Position numbers and translations under genes: made by a program. Of a stretch of DNA of 8,800 nucleotides, positions 1 through 7,086 are shown piece after piece (the first letter of the stretch is position 1; each line of letters starts with the position of its first letter). The notes under the pieces are model-generated. The model did no database searches and was not told the DNA's origin. It saw nothing but the letters and a program-made list of their open reading frames with translations. The stretch is from Prevotellaceae bacterium (GTDB lineage: Bacteria > Bacteroidota > Bacteroidia > Bacteroidales > UBA932), in the NCBI GenBank assembly GCA_031259655.1, contig JAIRLF010000170.1, positions 1 to 8,800 on the forward strand. Reading direction: 5' to 3'.

Positions 1-35
1 GTAAATCGTAAATTGTAAGTCGTAAATCGTAAATA
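1..35. repeat. Heptanucleotide tandem repeat, five units, cut by window edge
   Basis: Five consecutive 7-bp units are visible: gtaaatc, gtaaatt, gtaagtc, gtaaatc, gtaaata. They differ from gtaaatc at no more than one position each. The array starts at the first base of the window, so it probably continues to the left. It leads directly into the degenerate 21-bp repeats that follow, and 21 is three times 7. Short tandem heptamers (STRR sequences) are known from heterocystous cyanobacteria; calling this an analogous class here is inference. Confidence 0.85.
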
Positions 36-155
36 AAAGACTAAAGAGCGTCAAAAGTCGCCTTGAAAACGTTTTGACGCGCTGTTAAAGCGTTGGAAGC
101 GCGTCATAATTCTTTATGACGCGTCATCGAAGTGTTGGTAGAGCTCGTTAATTTC
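30..155 (+). repeat. Left arm of degenerate 21-bp repeat array
   Basis: Read on the plus strand in 21-base steps, this stretch gives six related units starting at 30, 51, 72, 93, 114 and 135. The best conserved are 51-71 and 93-113. In codon phase the units share a loose L-x-R-x-x-K-x pattern, but in-frame stops at 75-77 and 117-119 show it is not coding. The same units recur in the same order on the minus strand at 362-237. I count 17/21 identities for 93-113 against 299-279 and 14/21 for 51-71 against 341-321; the other unit pairs are weaker. Confidence 0.65.
100..123. repeat. Perfect hairpin inside the repeat array
   Basis: The arms cgcgtcataa and ttatgacgcg pair perfectly over 10 bp around the loop ttct. 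There is no T tract after the stem on either strand, so it does not look like a standard intrinsic terminator. It probably follows from two neighbouring repeat units containing the self-complementary core gcgtcataa. A second, looser inverted pair of the same core type is gcgtcaaaa at 48-56 with ttttgacgc at 72-80. Confidence 0.7.
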
Positions 156-502
156 GTAAGGGATGCTTCCAAAGCGTTCCGGTACGACCATGAACATTTC
201 GATGTGTCAAAAAAAATTTTATTTTGCACACCATTACACTCTAATGGTAACAGTCAAAGGTTTGTTGTACCGTCGTAATGTTTTATGACGCACTTCCAAC
301 GTTTTTGTGACACGAATTAATTTCTTCAAGGCTCCTTCCGAGGCTTTAATGTAGCGAATTAATTTTTTTTGACAGGGAAAAGCATAGAGGATATGAAGAG
401 CAAAAAGCTTATTGTGCAATTTTCATCGTCCTTGACTTGTCACAAATCGGATTATCTGCACTTTACAGATACAAATGCCCTCTCGTGAAACACTACGGGT
501 CT
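156..502. other. Rest of the left intergenic region, no gene recognised
   Basis: This covers the spacer between the two repeat arms (156-236), the right arm itself, and 140 bp between that arm and the stop codon of the DUF4249 gene. A 14-bp inverted pair, tgtcaaaaaaaatt at 205-218 and its complement at 361-374, spans the region. Downstream of the minus-strand DUF4249 gene there is only a weak 6-bp hairpin (453-458 with 466-471, loop of 7) and no T tract, so no terminator for that unit can be assigned. Confidence 0.5.
237..362 (-). repeat. Right arm of degenerate 21-bp repeat array (inverted copy)
   Basis: On the minus strand six 21-base units lie back to back: 362-342, 341-321, 320-300, 299-279, 278-258 and 257-237. 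In codon phase four of the six start with a leucine codon followed by a basic-rich heptad, and the phase stays open over all six. A short minus-strand frame from 419 to 234 therefore exists (61 codons), but it reads as a translated repeat with no recognisable fold. The plus-strand copies of the same units contain stops, so I call this a non-coding repeat, with a small repetitive peptide as the alternative. Confidence 0.6.
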
Positions 503-1606
503 CTACGGATATTCGACTTTAGCCTCGAACAAAACAATTCTCACGGTATTTTGGACGGAAAAGCCGCCGTAAGCATTTTCCATATTGGAAGTGATGTATA
601 CCGGTTCGGAAAAAAAGCCAAGTCCGGCAAGTTGAAACACCATACTGCGATACTGTTTGAAAGCTTCCTCGGTGTGATGTCCTACAATCAAAGTATTTCT
701 AACGAGCTGTTCCCCCGAAGATTTATCGTCATACGGACCGGGATAGGATTCTTTACCGGGTACTATATCTTCCGAACAATACAAATCGAGACGGGTATCC
801 GTATTTGCAAAAGTCGCATCGGTCAGCATCATCAAACCGAAACCGTATAAATCCACATTTTCGCCTTCCATCATTAAATCTGCGCTTTCGACGTCGGGAT
901 TATCCTGTATCAATGCAAGATTTGAAGTATAAATAGATTGTAATCCGGTTATTGTATCTTCTACCAAATCATAACCTTCGTATTCGTATTTCACTATGCT
1001 ATAATATTCTATTTGGAAAGAATAAAAATCCGGCGACGAAGTATTATCTGTGATATTCAAGCTGAAAGGCACATAATAGCTGGAAAAATCGTATGCCGCA
1101 TTTGTCGAAAGCGAAGGAACATATCTGATATTATTTTTTTTGACAGGATGTTCGACGTCGACAAACAGGTCGGAAATCAGCGGCGCATCGGGCATAACTG
1201 CCGTTGCTGTAGCCTTATCGTAGCCTTCGATATCCATTTCGAGGCGGTAGGTACGTCCGGCGACCGCCGAGATATTATGGAAAGTATAATTCATACCTGA
1301 AATGTTAAACTCTCCCGAAGACGAAAATATTGTTGAATCGTTCTCGAACAAACGCACCGTTCCGTTGTGGACAATATTCTGTTGCTCAGCCTTAAATGTC
1401 TCGTAATATCCTATCGAATGAGCTTCTGTCATCGAAAAAGTGAAAGTTCCGCCGTTGTCGGTGTCGAGTATAGCCCTCACCGCGAGTTTAGGCGGAAAAT
1501 CAGCCTGTTCGACCTCAATTATTTTAACAAACGCATCCTCGTCGCATCCCGCAACAAACAAAATCAATATTGCGAACGCGACATTTCGAATTATAGATGT
1601 TTTCAT
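503..1606 (-). CDS. DUF4249 family outer-membrane lipoprotein
   Basis: The product is 367 residues if translation begins at the ATG at 1606. That start gives a classic lipoprotein signal: a basic N-terminus, a hydrophobic stretch at about residues 9-18 and the lipobox VAGC with Cys21. An ATG 21 bp upstream (1627) is in frame and would add MYNNFTN, which dilutes the signal peptide; it cannot be excluded. The mature protein starts CDEDAF. Acidic residues right after the lipid-bearing cysteine resemble the Bacteroidota signal for export to the cell surface, which is inference. Several features fit DUF4249: an early beta-rich segment after FPPKLAVRAIL, the RTYRLEMDIEGYDKATATAVMP stretch, and a C-terminal ITSNMENAYGGFSV segment like the SNIEGGxGxF pattern of that family. 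The function of DUF4249 is unknown. Such proteins often sit beside TonB-dependent receptors, as here: the gene follows the receptor by 28 bp (7 bp with the longer start) and is surely co-transcribed. It may play a SusD-like accessory role. Confidence 0.85.
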   Translation of the reverse strand: MKTSIIRNVAFAILILFVAGCDEDAFVKIIEVEQADFPPKLAVRAILDTDNGGTFTFSMTEAHSIGYYETFKAEQQNIVHNGTVRLFENDSTIFSSSGEFNISGMNYTFHNISAVAGRTYRLEMDIEGYDKATATAVMPDAPLISDLFVDVEHPVKKNNIRYVPSLSTNAAYDFSSYYVPFSLNITDNTSSPDFYSFQIEYYSIVKYEYEGYDLVEDTITGLQSIYTSNLALIQDNPDVESADLMMEGENVDLYGFGLMMLTDATFANTDTRLDLYCSEDIVPGKESYPGPYDDKSSGEQLVRNTLIVGHHTEEAFKQYRSMVFQLAGLGFFSEPVYITSNMENAYGGFSVQNTVRIVLFEAKVEYP

Positions 1607-1634
1607 ATTTGTAAAATTATTATACATAACACTT

Positions 1635-4055
1635 TTAAAATTTCAATTGATAACTGACAGAAGGAATTATGGGAAACAAACTGTATTGCACATATTCGTA
1701 TCTCTTTAATTCTCTGTAATTATTGTCCTGCGAATATTGTGCGCGAATATCCATATAAAACGGATTTTTATGGTTATATACATTGAAAACGCTGATAACC
1801 CAACGCCGTTCGGTCTTTTTTCGTTGTTTGATAAAGCTGATGCTCACATCCATACGATGATACGGTTCCATACGGTAATTGCCGCGTTTGCTGAAATCGT
1901 AATATTCGTTGTGAATTGTCGAAGGAAGCGCCACAGGGTCGGGCAATTGATAAACCGCGATGGGAATCGAAATACAGTTTCCCGTACCGAAGACCCATGT
2001 TCCCGACATTTCGATTCGTTTACTGAAACGGTTTGTTACGACAAGACTGAGGTCATGACGGCGGTCGTATTTATACCAAAACGGCTTACCTTCGTTAAGT
2101 TGCGCGAAATGCCGGTCTGTCCACGACAGAGTGTATCCCAGCCATCCCGTCAGCGAACCGAGATTTTTGCGGGCAAACAGTTCTACTCCGTAACTTGTAC
2201 CGTTGCCCTGCAAGACCTTGTTTTCCCAATTGTTATCGGTATTGATAAACGAGGAGCCTTCTTTATATTCGAGGACGTTTTTCATTGTTTTATAATATCC
2301 TTCGATGCTGATTTCGTATTTTCCCGCAAAATCGCGAACAATCCCAAGGGCAACCTGATGCGAGGTTTGCGGTTTCAGAACGTCGGTCGCCGGAACCCAC
2401 AAGTCGGTAGGCAGTCCGATATTCGAATTTGTCAACAGGTGAATATACTGCGCCATACGCGAATACGACGCTTTCATCGAGACCTCGTCCGTAAGCAAAT
2501 ACCGCGCCGAAACTCGGGGTTGCAAAACATTATAGAACCGGTCGCGCACCGAAAATCCCGACCAGTGCAATCCGAGATTAGTTTTGAGCCGGTCGGTTAA
2601 TTTGACATCGTCGCCTATATATGCGCTATACTCAAAGCCATACACGCTTTGAGCGCCATATTTGGCAGAGATACGAGTGTCGGTAAAAGCCATAGCTCCC
2701 GGGTTGAAAGTGTGATATATAGCCGACGCGCCAAAACGAACGTAATGGTTGGGCGAGGGAATATAATCAAACGCTATTTTCGCGCTCCAGTCCTTGATGC
2801 CCGAATTGTAATTCGCTCCGTAATAATCTGTTTTGATGGATGTTTTCGGCGGCTCATACGAATAATCGGTATATTCGTATGTCTCCCGCGATTCGATATC
2901 CGTAAGGAAACGGTAACGGCTGTACGTGATGGTGGTATTACTGAACAGTTTGTTGGTAAACAGATGATTCCACCGGAACGCCGTAATTATGTTCCCCCAC
3001 GAAAGCTTGGAATTATACTCCGACTTGTTGGTGTGGTAGTTGCTGTTAAACTCGCTGTCGGCATAGAATTTGTCATCGCCTGTGTAGAGACTTAGATAGA
3101 TACGGTCTTTCGCCGAAAAACGGTGATTAATCTTCGCCGTCAAATCGTAGAAATAGTATCCGACGTCGAATTTTTCGCTGGAACCGCTCTGCGCCGACGC
3201 TATTATCGGTTTCAATAACAAATCGATATACGTGCGTCGCGCCGATACTATGAACGATGTCTTATCTTTGATAATCGGACCTTCGAGGGTCATCTTCGCC
3301 GAAATAAATCCGACGCTTCCCTCGCCGTGAAACTTTTGCATATTGCCTTCTTTCATGTTGATATCGACCACCGACGATACGCGCCCGCCATAATAGGAGG
3401 GAAAACCGCCCTTGAATATTTCTACATTATTAATCGCATCGGCGTTGAAAACCGAGAAAAAGCCGAACAGATGCGATACATTATATAAAGGTACGCCGTC
3501 GAGCAATATCAGGTTTTGGTCGGGACCGCCGCCACGCACGTACAAGCCGCTGCTTCCTTCGCTTCCCGACTGTACGCCGGGCATCAACTGCAAGACTTTC
3601 AACACATCGACCTCTCCGAAAAATGCCGGAATAGCCTTGATTTGCGTAACGGGTATGTTTGCCGAACTCATCTGCGTGGTGTTCCGAATACTTGCGGTTT
3701 TGGTTGCTGTGATTTCCACTTCGCCCAAATATTCCGAAGCATTGAGATTGATGTTCAGTAGAGTGTCTTTTTTTAGATTAAACTTTTGTATATTCGTACC
3801 ATAACCAACGTACGAAAATATCAGTTCAACATCGCCCGCAGGCAGGGTCAAACTGTAAAAACCGTATTGATTGCTCGAAGTGCCTAACTTGTTCGCTTGA
3901 TTGTATATCGATGCCCCGATAAGCGATTCGGTGCTTGAACCGTCTTTGAGATATCCCGAAATAGTGTATTTATGCGACTGTGCATAAGCTGTTCCCGAAA
4001 ATGCCGCCATAATAGCAATAAATAATAATCTAAACGCCCAAACAAAAATTTTCAT
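1635..4055 (-). CDS. TonB-dependent outer-membrane receptor with carboxypeptidase-like N-terminal domain
   Basis: This is an 806-residue outer-membrane receptor that would import a substrate using energy passed on by TonB. Residues 1-25 are a signal peptide (hydrophobic core, cleavage after TAYA). Residues 30-112 form a carboxypeptidase regulatory-like beta-sandwich, with the typical IGASIYNQ, GFYSLTLPAG and SYVGY segments. Residues 129-235 are the plug, with RGGGPDQNLILLDGVPLYN at 174-192 and VEIFKGGFPSYYGGRVSSVVD at 211-231. The rest is a beta-barrel rich in aromatic residues that ends in VSYQLKF, a C-terminal aromatic suited to BAM recognition. The start is the ATG at 4055; a TTG two codons upstream (4061) would only add MF and is less likely. 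The gene is complete, with no frameshift. Its partner downstream is a DUF4249 lipoprotein, not a SusD homologue, so this is probably not a classical polysaccharide-utilisation SusCD pair. The substrate cannot be read from the sequence; no iron, B12 or sugar gene is nearby. Confidence 0.95.
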   Translation of the reverse strand: MKIFVWAFRLLFIAIMAAFSGTAYAQSHKYTISGYLKDGSSTESLIGASIYNQANKLGTSSNQYGFYSLTLPAGDVELIFSYVGYGTNIQKFNLKKDTLLNINLNASEYLGEVEITATKTASIRNTTQMSSANIPVTQIKAIPAFFGEVDVLKVLQLMPGVQSGSEGSSGLYVRGGGPDQNLILLDGVPLYNVSHLFGFFSVFNADAINNVEIFKGGFPSYYGGRVSSVVDINMKEGNMQKFHGEGSVGFISAKMTLEGPIIKDKTSFIVSARRTYIDLLLKPIIASAQSGSSEKFDVGYYFYDLTAKINHRFSAKDRIYLSLYTGDDKFYADSEFNSNYHTNKSEYNSKLSWGNIITAFRWNHLFTNKLFSNTTITYSRYRFLTDIESRETYEYTDYSYEPPKTSIKTDYYGANYNSGIKDWSAKIAFDYIPSPNHYVRFGASAIYHTFNPGAMAFTDTRISAKYGAQSVYGFEYSAYIGDDVKLTDRLKTNLGLHWSGFSVRDRFYNVLQPRVSARYLLTDEVSMKASYSRMAQYIHLLTNSNIGLPTDLWVPATDVLKPQTSHQVALGIVRDFAGKYEISIEGYYKTMKNVLEYKEGSSFINTDNNWENKVLQGNGTSYGVELFARKNLGSLTGWLGYTLSWTDRHFAQLNEGKPFWYKYDRRHDLSLVVTNRFSKRIEMSGTWVFGTGNCISIPIAVYQLPDPVALPSTIHNEYYDFSKRGNYRMEPYHRMDVSISFIKQRKKTERRWVISVFNVYNHKNPFYMDIRAQYSQDNNYRELKRYEYVQYSLFPIIPSVSYQLKF

Positions 4056-4091
4056 AAACAATAAAATTAATCCATATCATGACATATAGAT

Positions 4092-4104
4092 GCAAAACTT
4101 TTGC
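4092..4104. promoter_or_regulatory. Palindrome upstream of the receptor gene, possible operator
   Basis: The sequence gcaaaacttttgc is a perfect odd palindrome: six paired bases on each side of one central base. It lies 37-49 bp upstream of the receptor start codon, where a repressor or activator site would be expected. No known operator consensus was matched, and the site could equally be a small hairpin in the 5' untranslated region. Confidence 0.3.
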
Positions 4105-4382
4105 GAAACGTTGCATGCCCTCGTCCTTATAATGGAAATTATGCAAAAACAACGACGTAATGCGTCAAAATTGTGAGACAGGATATATTCTCCCCCCAAA
4201 AAATCATCTTTTAATATGAAGATATTTAAAGATATACACAATTCGTCGAAAAAAAATTTCATTTACATTAAACCATTTATCATCGAGTGAATCATATATA
4301 CAGAAAATTTAAGAAAGGATAAATAATAAATAAATTTAGTTTTAATAAAGTTAGTTTTCATAGTTTAGTTCGATTGTTTAAG

Positions 4383-4413
4383 AAAGAGATTAGCGCGACG
4401 CTAATCTCTTTTT
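4383..4413. terminator. Strong, probably bidirectional intrinsic terminator
   Basis: The arms aaagagattagcg (4383-4395) and cgctaatctcttt (4399-4411) pair perfectly over 13 bp with a 3-base loop, cga. On the plus strand the stem runs into TTTTT followed by AATTTAT. On the minus strand it runs into TTTCTTAAAC. It can therefore act in both directions. On the minus strand it directly follows the stop codon of the gene remnant at 4412-4590, and it would also insulate the receptor unit. No plus-strand gene ends here within the window. Confidence 0.85.
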
Positions 4414-4590
4414 AATTTATAGCAGGAGTTATAAATAAATAATTATCCCATTCTTTAATTACACGAATTTTATAATCGGCATACGGTTAAGCTTCCGAGA
4501 AATAACGGAAGCATCTATCTTGGACAATTCATCGTGATTTTCCGGTATAAGAATAGTGAAATTCTTGTAATTTGCTGATAATATCGTCAT
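4412..4590 (-). pseudogene. Decayed short gene or gene fragment with one frame break
   Basis: Two protein-like minus-strand frames overlap here. One starts at the ATG at 4590 and reads 43 codons to a TAA at 4461-4459; it includes NYKNFTILIPENHDELSKID and ends SRKLNRMPIIKFV. The second is open from 4486 and gives 24 codons, PYADYKIRVIKEWDNYLFIT followed by PAIN, ending in a TAA at 4414-4412. That stop touches the terminator stem, which is where a genuine gene end would sit. A single-step frame change between 4486 and 4459 would join them into about 59 residues. The composition (Trp, Tyr, Asp, Lys, Pro spread evenly) looks coding rather than random AT-rich DNA. I do not recognise the family. 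The alternatives are a real 43-residue protein or chance. Confidence 0.4.
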
Positions 4591-4648
4591 CAAAACACAT
4601 GATAATAAGTTTTTTACAAAAAAAATATTTATATAGCCGAATTATTTT

Positions 4649-4656
4649 TACCTTTG
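4649..4656 (+). promoter_or_regulatory. Putative -7 promoter element for the rsfS cluster
   Basis: The octamer taccttTG matches the Bacteroidota primary-sigma -7 consensus TAnnTTTG at every fixed position. It lies 34 bp before the rsfS start codon, which would give a leader of about 25-30 bases. The upstream -33 TTTG box is not present in good form; only an A/T-rich tract is found at the expected distance. No Shine-Dalgarno sequence precedes the gene, as is usual in this phylum. Confidence 0.55.
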
Positions 4657-4690
4657 CGAGTTAAATTAAGAAATTATTTACATTAGATTG

Positions 4691-5092
4691 ATGGATAAAA
4701 GTATAGAGAAAAAATTGAAACAAAACGGGACAGATGAAGCGGAATTGATTGATACTGTCATATTTGCGATGAAAGATAAAAAGTCGGAAAATATCGTACA
4801 TCTCAATCTCGACAAGTTGAGCAAGTCTGTTTGCAGTTCATTTATTGTAACGAGCGCCGATTCCACAGTTCAAGTAAAGGCAATTGCCGACAATGTTGAA
4901 GAAGAAGTCTTTAAACAATTGAATCTCAAAGTGTGGAGACGGCAAGGCGACGAGAACGCCTTGTGGATAATATTAGATTACGGTTCGGTTGTTGTACATG
5001 TTTTCCAGACAAAGTGCAGAAAATATTACGCTTTGGAAGCGCTGTGGGCTGATGCGGAAACTGTCGAAATTCCCGAAGATAAAATCGCATAA
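4691..5092 (+). CDS. rsfS: Ribosome silencing factor RsfS
   Basis: RsfS (YbeB/Iojap family) binds ribosomal protein uL14 on the 50S subunit and blocks joining with the 30S subunit, which lowers translation in starvation or stationary phase. The product has 133 residues. The family core runs from about residue 22 to 125 and carries the diagnostic W-I-I-L-D-Y-G-S-V-V-V-H-V-F at 92-105, followed by the R-K-Y-Y-A-L-E-A-L-W-A-D-A helix that closes the domain. Before the core there is an N-terminal stretch of about 17 residues rich in Lys, Asp and Glu, slightly longer than in the shortest family members. The ATG at 4691 is chosen over an adjacent TTG at 4688. The gene is the first of the cluster and ends 2 bp before ftsH, so the two are almost certainly translated from one mRNA. 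Confidence 0.95.
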   Translation: MDKSIEKKLKQNGTDEAELIDTVIFAMKDKKSENIVHLNLDKLSKSVCSSFIVTSADSTVQVKAIADNVEEEVFKQLNLKVWRRQGDENALWIILDYGSVVVHVFQTKCRKYYALEALWADAETVEIPEDKIA

Positions 5093-5094
5093 CG

Positions 5095-7086
5095 ATGGAT
5101 AACATGGAAAATCAGCCTCCAAGAGTCAACAGAAGCCCCAAACGGTTCAATCCCTATTGGTTTTATGCGCTTTTAGGATTAATGATAGTAGGAATATACT
5201 TGTTTAACAGTGGCGACGGTCCTGTTGAAACGCAATGGAACGACGTGCGAACAAGAATGTTGCCCGATGGCGATATCGACAAAATAACAAGCGTGCTTAA
5301 CAACGGTAAAATCGAACGCGTCGAAATCGAGCTGAAAAGAAACAGGGTATATAAATATTCCGACAAGATAAACGTCAATTCGAACTACACAGGACCGCAT
5401 TTCTATTTCAAAGTACCTTTGGAATGGGACGGCGAGGCAAAAGTCGCCGAAGCGCAGGAAAATCTCGAAACAAAAATACCTCTTTTATATAAGGAAGAAC
5501 GGAACTATTTCGGGCGGGTACTGGAATTTCTTATGTTTCCGCTCATACTGATACTGTTTTGGTTTATAATGTTTCGCGGCATGGCGCGCGGCGGCGGAGG
5601 CGGCGGCATATTCAATGTCGGCAAGTCGAAAGCCCAGCTCTTCGACAAGGATGCCGATTCGAAGCAAGTTACATTCAATGATGTAGCCGGTCTCGAGGAA
5701 GCCAAAGTAGAAATAATGGAAATAGTTGATTTCCTCAAAAATCCCAAGAAATACACCGATTTAGGCGGGAAAATCCCGAAAGGAGTTTTGCTTGTCGGTC
5801 CTCCGGGAACGGGTAAGACATTGTTGGCAAAAGCAGTAGCCGGCGAAGCGAATGTTCCTTTCTTTTCGATGTCGGGTTCCGATTTTGTCGAGATGTTTGT
5901 AGGCGTAGGAGCTTCGCGAGTTCGCGATTTGTTCAGGCAAGCAAAAGAAAAAGCGCCGTGCATAGTGTTTATCGACGAAATCGACGCAGTAGGACGGGCG
6001 CGTGGCAAGAACGCCGGATTTTCGAGTAACGACGAAAGAGAAAACACCTTGAATCAGTTGCTAACCGAGATGGATGGCTTCGGAACAAACAGCGGAGTCA
6101 TTGTGTTAGCCGCCACAAACAGAGCCGATATATTAGACAAGGCTCTGATGCGTGCAGGACGTTTCGACAGACAGATTTACGTCGACCTGCCCGAATATAA
6201 GGAGCGATTAGACATATTCAAAGTCCATCTGCGCACCCTGAAATTAGACCCCGGTTTCGATATCGACTTTTTGGCGCGGCAAACACCGGGCTTTTCGGGC
6301 GCCGATATAGCAAATGTTTGTAACGAAGCGGCTTTGATTGCCGCCCGAAAAGACAAACAAATTGTCGACAAGCAGGATTTTCTTGACGCAATCGACAGAA
6401 TCATCGCCGGACTTGAGAAGAAAAGCAAACTCATCAGCAAAGAAGAAAAACGCACAATCGCTTTCCACGAAGCCGGGCATGCAACCGTCAGCTGGATTCT
6501 CGAACATGCTAATCCTCTCCTCAAAGTTACTATTATCCCGCGTGGACGTTCGTTAGGCGCAGCATGGTATCTTCCCGACGAAAGGCAAATCACGACAACC
6601 GAGCAGATGATGGACGAAATGGCGGCTACACTCGGCGGACGAGCTTCGGAAGAACTCACTTTCGGCAAAATTTCGACCGGCGCTTTGAGCGATTTGGAGA
6701 AAGTTACACGACAGGCATACGCTATGGTCGCATACTTCGGAATGAGCGAAAAGGTTGGTAATCTGAGTTACTACGATTCGTCGGGACAGTCGGAATACGC
6801 TTTTGGCAAACCTTACAGCGAAAAAACATCGGAACTGCTCGACGCCGAAGCAAGACGATTTATCGACGAAGCTTACAGCCTCGCGAAAGCGGTGTTGATC
6901 GAGCATAAGGACGGCCTCACTGTTTTGGCTGAATTGCTTTTAGAAAAAGAGGTGATTTTCAGCGAAGACCTGGAAAAGATTTTTGGAAAAAGAAAAAATA
7001 ACAGATTAGAAGAACTCGGATTGCTGGAACCGGTTCAAACCGATCCCGATTCCGACGGGTCTTGGGAATCTGCAAAACAGGAATGA
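5095..7086 (+). CDS. ftsH: ATP-dependent zinc metalloprotease FtsH
   Basis: FtsH is a membrane-anchored hexameric AAA+ protease that extracts and degrades misfolded membrane proteins and selected regulators. The 663-residue product is complete. Membrane helices are at about 21-37 and 143-160, with the periplasmic FtsH domain between them; a glycine-rich linker follows at 166-171. The AAA+ module shows Walker A GPPGTGKT (235-242), the pore loop MFVG (267-270), Walker B IVFIDE (290-295) and arginine fingers R353 and R356 in RAGRFDR. The protease domain has the zinc site HEAGH (458-462), with E459 catalytic and D533 (in ALSDLEK) as the likely third zinc ligand. All key residues are intact. The tail after about residue 640 is acidic and variable. 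The start at 5095 is 2 bp after rsfS; a second in-frame ATG at 5104 would remove only three residues. The stop overlaps the cdsA start (ATGA), so the two are translationally coupled. Confidence 0.98.
   Translation: MDNMENQPPRVNRSPKRFNPYWFYALLGLMIVGIYLFNSGDGPVETQWNDVRTRMLPDGDIDKITSVLNNGKIERVEIELKRNRVYKYSDKINVNSNYTGPHFYFKVPLEWDGEAKVAEAQENLETKIPLLYKEERNYFGRVLEFLMFPLILILFWFIMFRGMARGGGGGGIFNVGKSKAQLFDKDADSKQVTFNDVAGLEEAKVEIMEIVDFLKNPKKYTDLGGKIPKGVLLVGPPGTGKTLLAKAVAGEANVPFFSMSGSDFVEMFVGVGASRVRDLFRQAKEKAPCIVFIDEIDAVGRARGKNAGFSSNDERENTLNQLLTEMDGFGTNSGVIVLAATNRADILDKALMRAGRFDRQIYVDLPEYKERLDIFKVHLRTLKLDPGFDIDFLARQTPGFSGADIANVCNEAALIAARKDKQIVDKQDFLDAIDRIIAGLEKKSKLISKEEKRTIAFHEAGHATVSWILEHANPLLKVTIIPRGRSLGAAWYLPDERQITTTEQMMDEMAATLGGRASEELTFGKISTGALSDLEKVTRQAYAMVAYFGMSEKVGNLSYYDSSGQSEYAFGKPYSEKTSELLDAEARRFIDEAYSLAKAVLIEHKDGLTVLAELLLEKEVIFSEDLEKIFGKRKNNRLEELGLLEPVQTDPDSDGSWESAKQE

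Larger units (their letters stand above)
4056..4690. other. AT-rich divergent intergenic region
   Basis: These 635 bp separate the minus-strand receptor unit from the plus-strand rsfS cluster. The parts near the two genes should hold their promoters. In between lie a strong hairpin terminator (4383-4413) and a probable gene remnant (4412-4590), described separately. The stretch 4320-4380 is very AT-rich, with three loose copies of ttagtt (ttagttttaa, ttagttttca, ttagttcgat). I see no tRNA-like or riboswitch-like fold in 4200-4380. A 61-codon minus-strand frame at 4262-4077 has no family features. Confidence 0.6.

Noticed and set aside
114..197. 27-codon minus-strand frame reading MFMVVPERFGSIPYEINELY
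   Set aside because: It looks protein-like but is very short, has a stop just upstream and lies within the left repeat arm and spacer.
362..376. 15-base identity attttttttgacagg shared with 1133-1147 inside the DUF4249 gene
   Set aside because: Most of the match is a T8 run, so chance is the simpler explanation, and the flanks do not match.
234..419. 61-codon minus-strand open frame
   Set aside because: Residues 20-61 are six translated 21-bp repeat units, the plus-strand copies carry stops, and nothing resembles a known family; it is treated as repeat DNA.
1..420. CRISPR array
   Set aside because: The repeats are degenerate, contiguous at 21 bp without spacers, occur in both orientations and have no cas genes nearby.
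1737..2600. 287-codon plus-strand open frame opposite the receptor gene
   Set aside because: It is fully antisense to a well-supported receptor gene and its translation has no family features.
4192..4203. C6A6 run upstream of the receptor as a phase-variation tract
   Set aside because: Six-base homopolymers are too short to suggest frequent slippage, and phase variation in Bacteroidales usually uses invertible promoters, for which I see no flanking inverted repeats.
4077..4262. 61-codon minus-strand open frame upstream of the receptor
   Set aside because: It starts in a homopolymer-rich AT stretch, has no recognisable motif and occupies the expected promoter and leader of the receptor gene.
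5505..6047. 180-codon minus-strand open frame opposite ftsH
   Set aside because: It is a shadow of the AAA+ coding sequence, whose motifs are complete on the plus strand.
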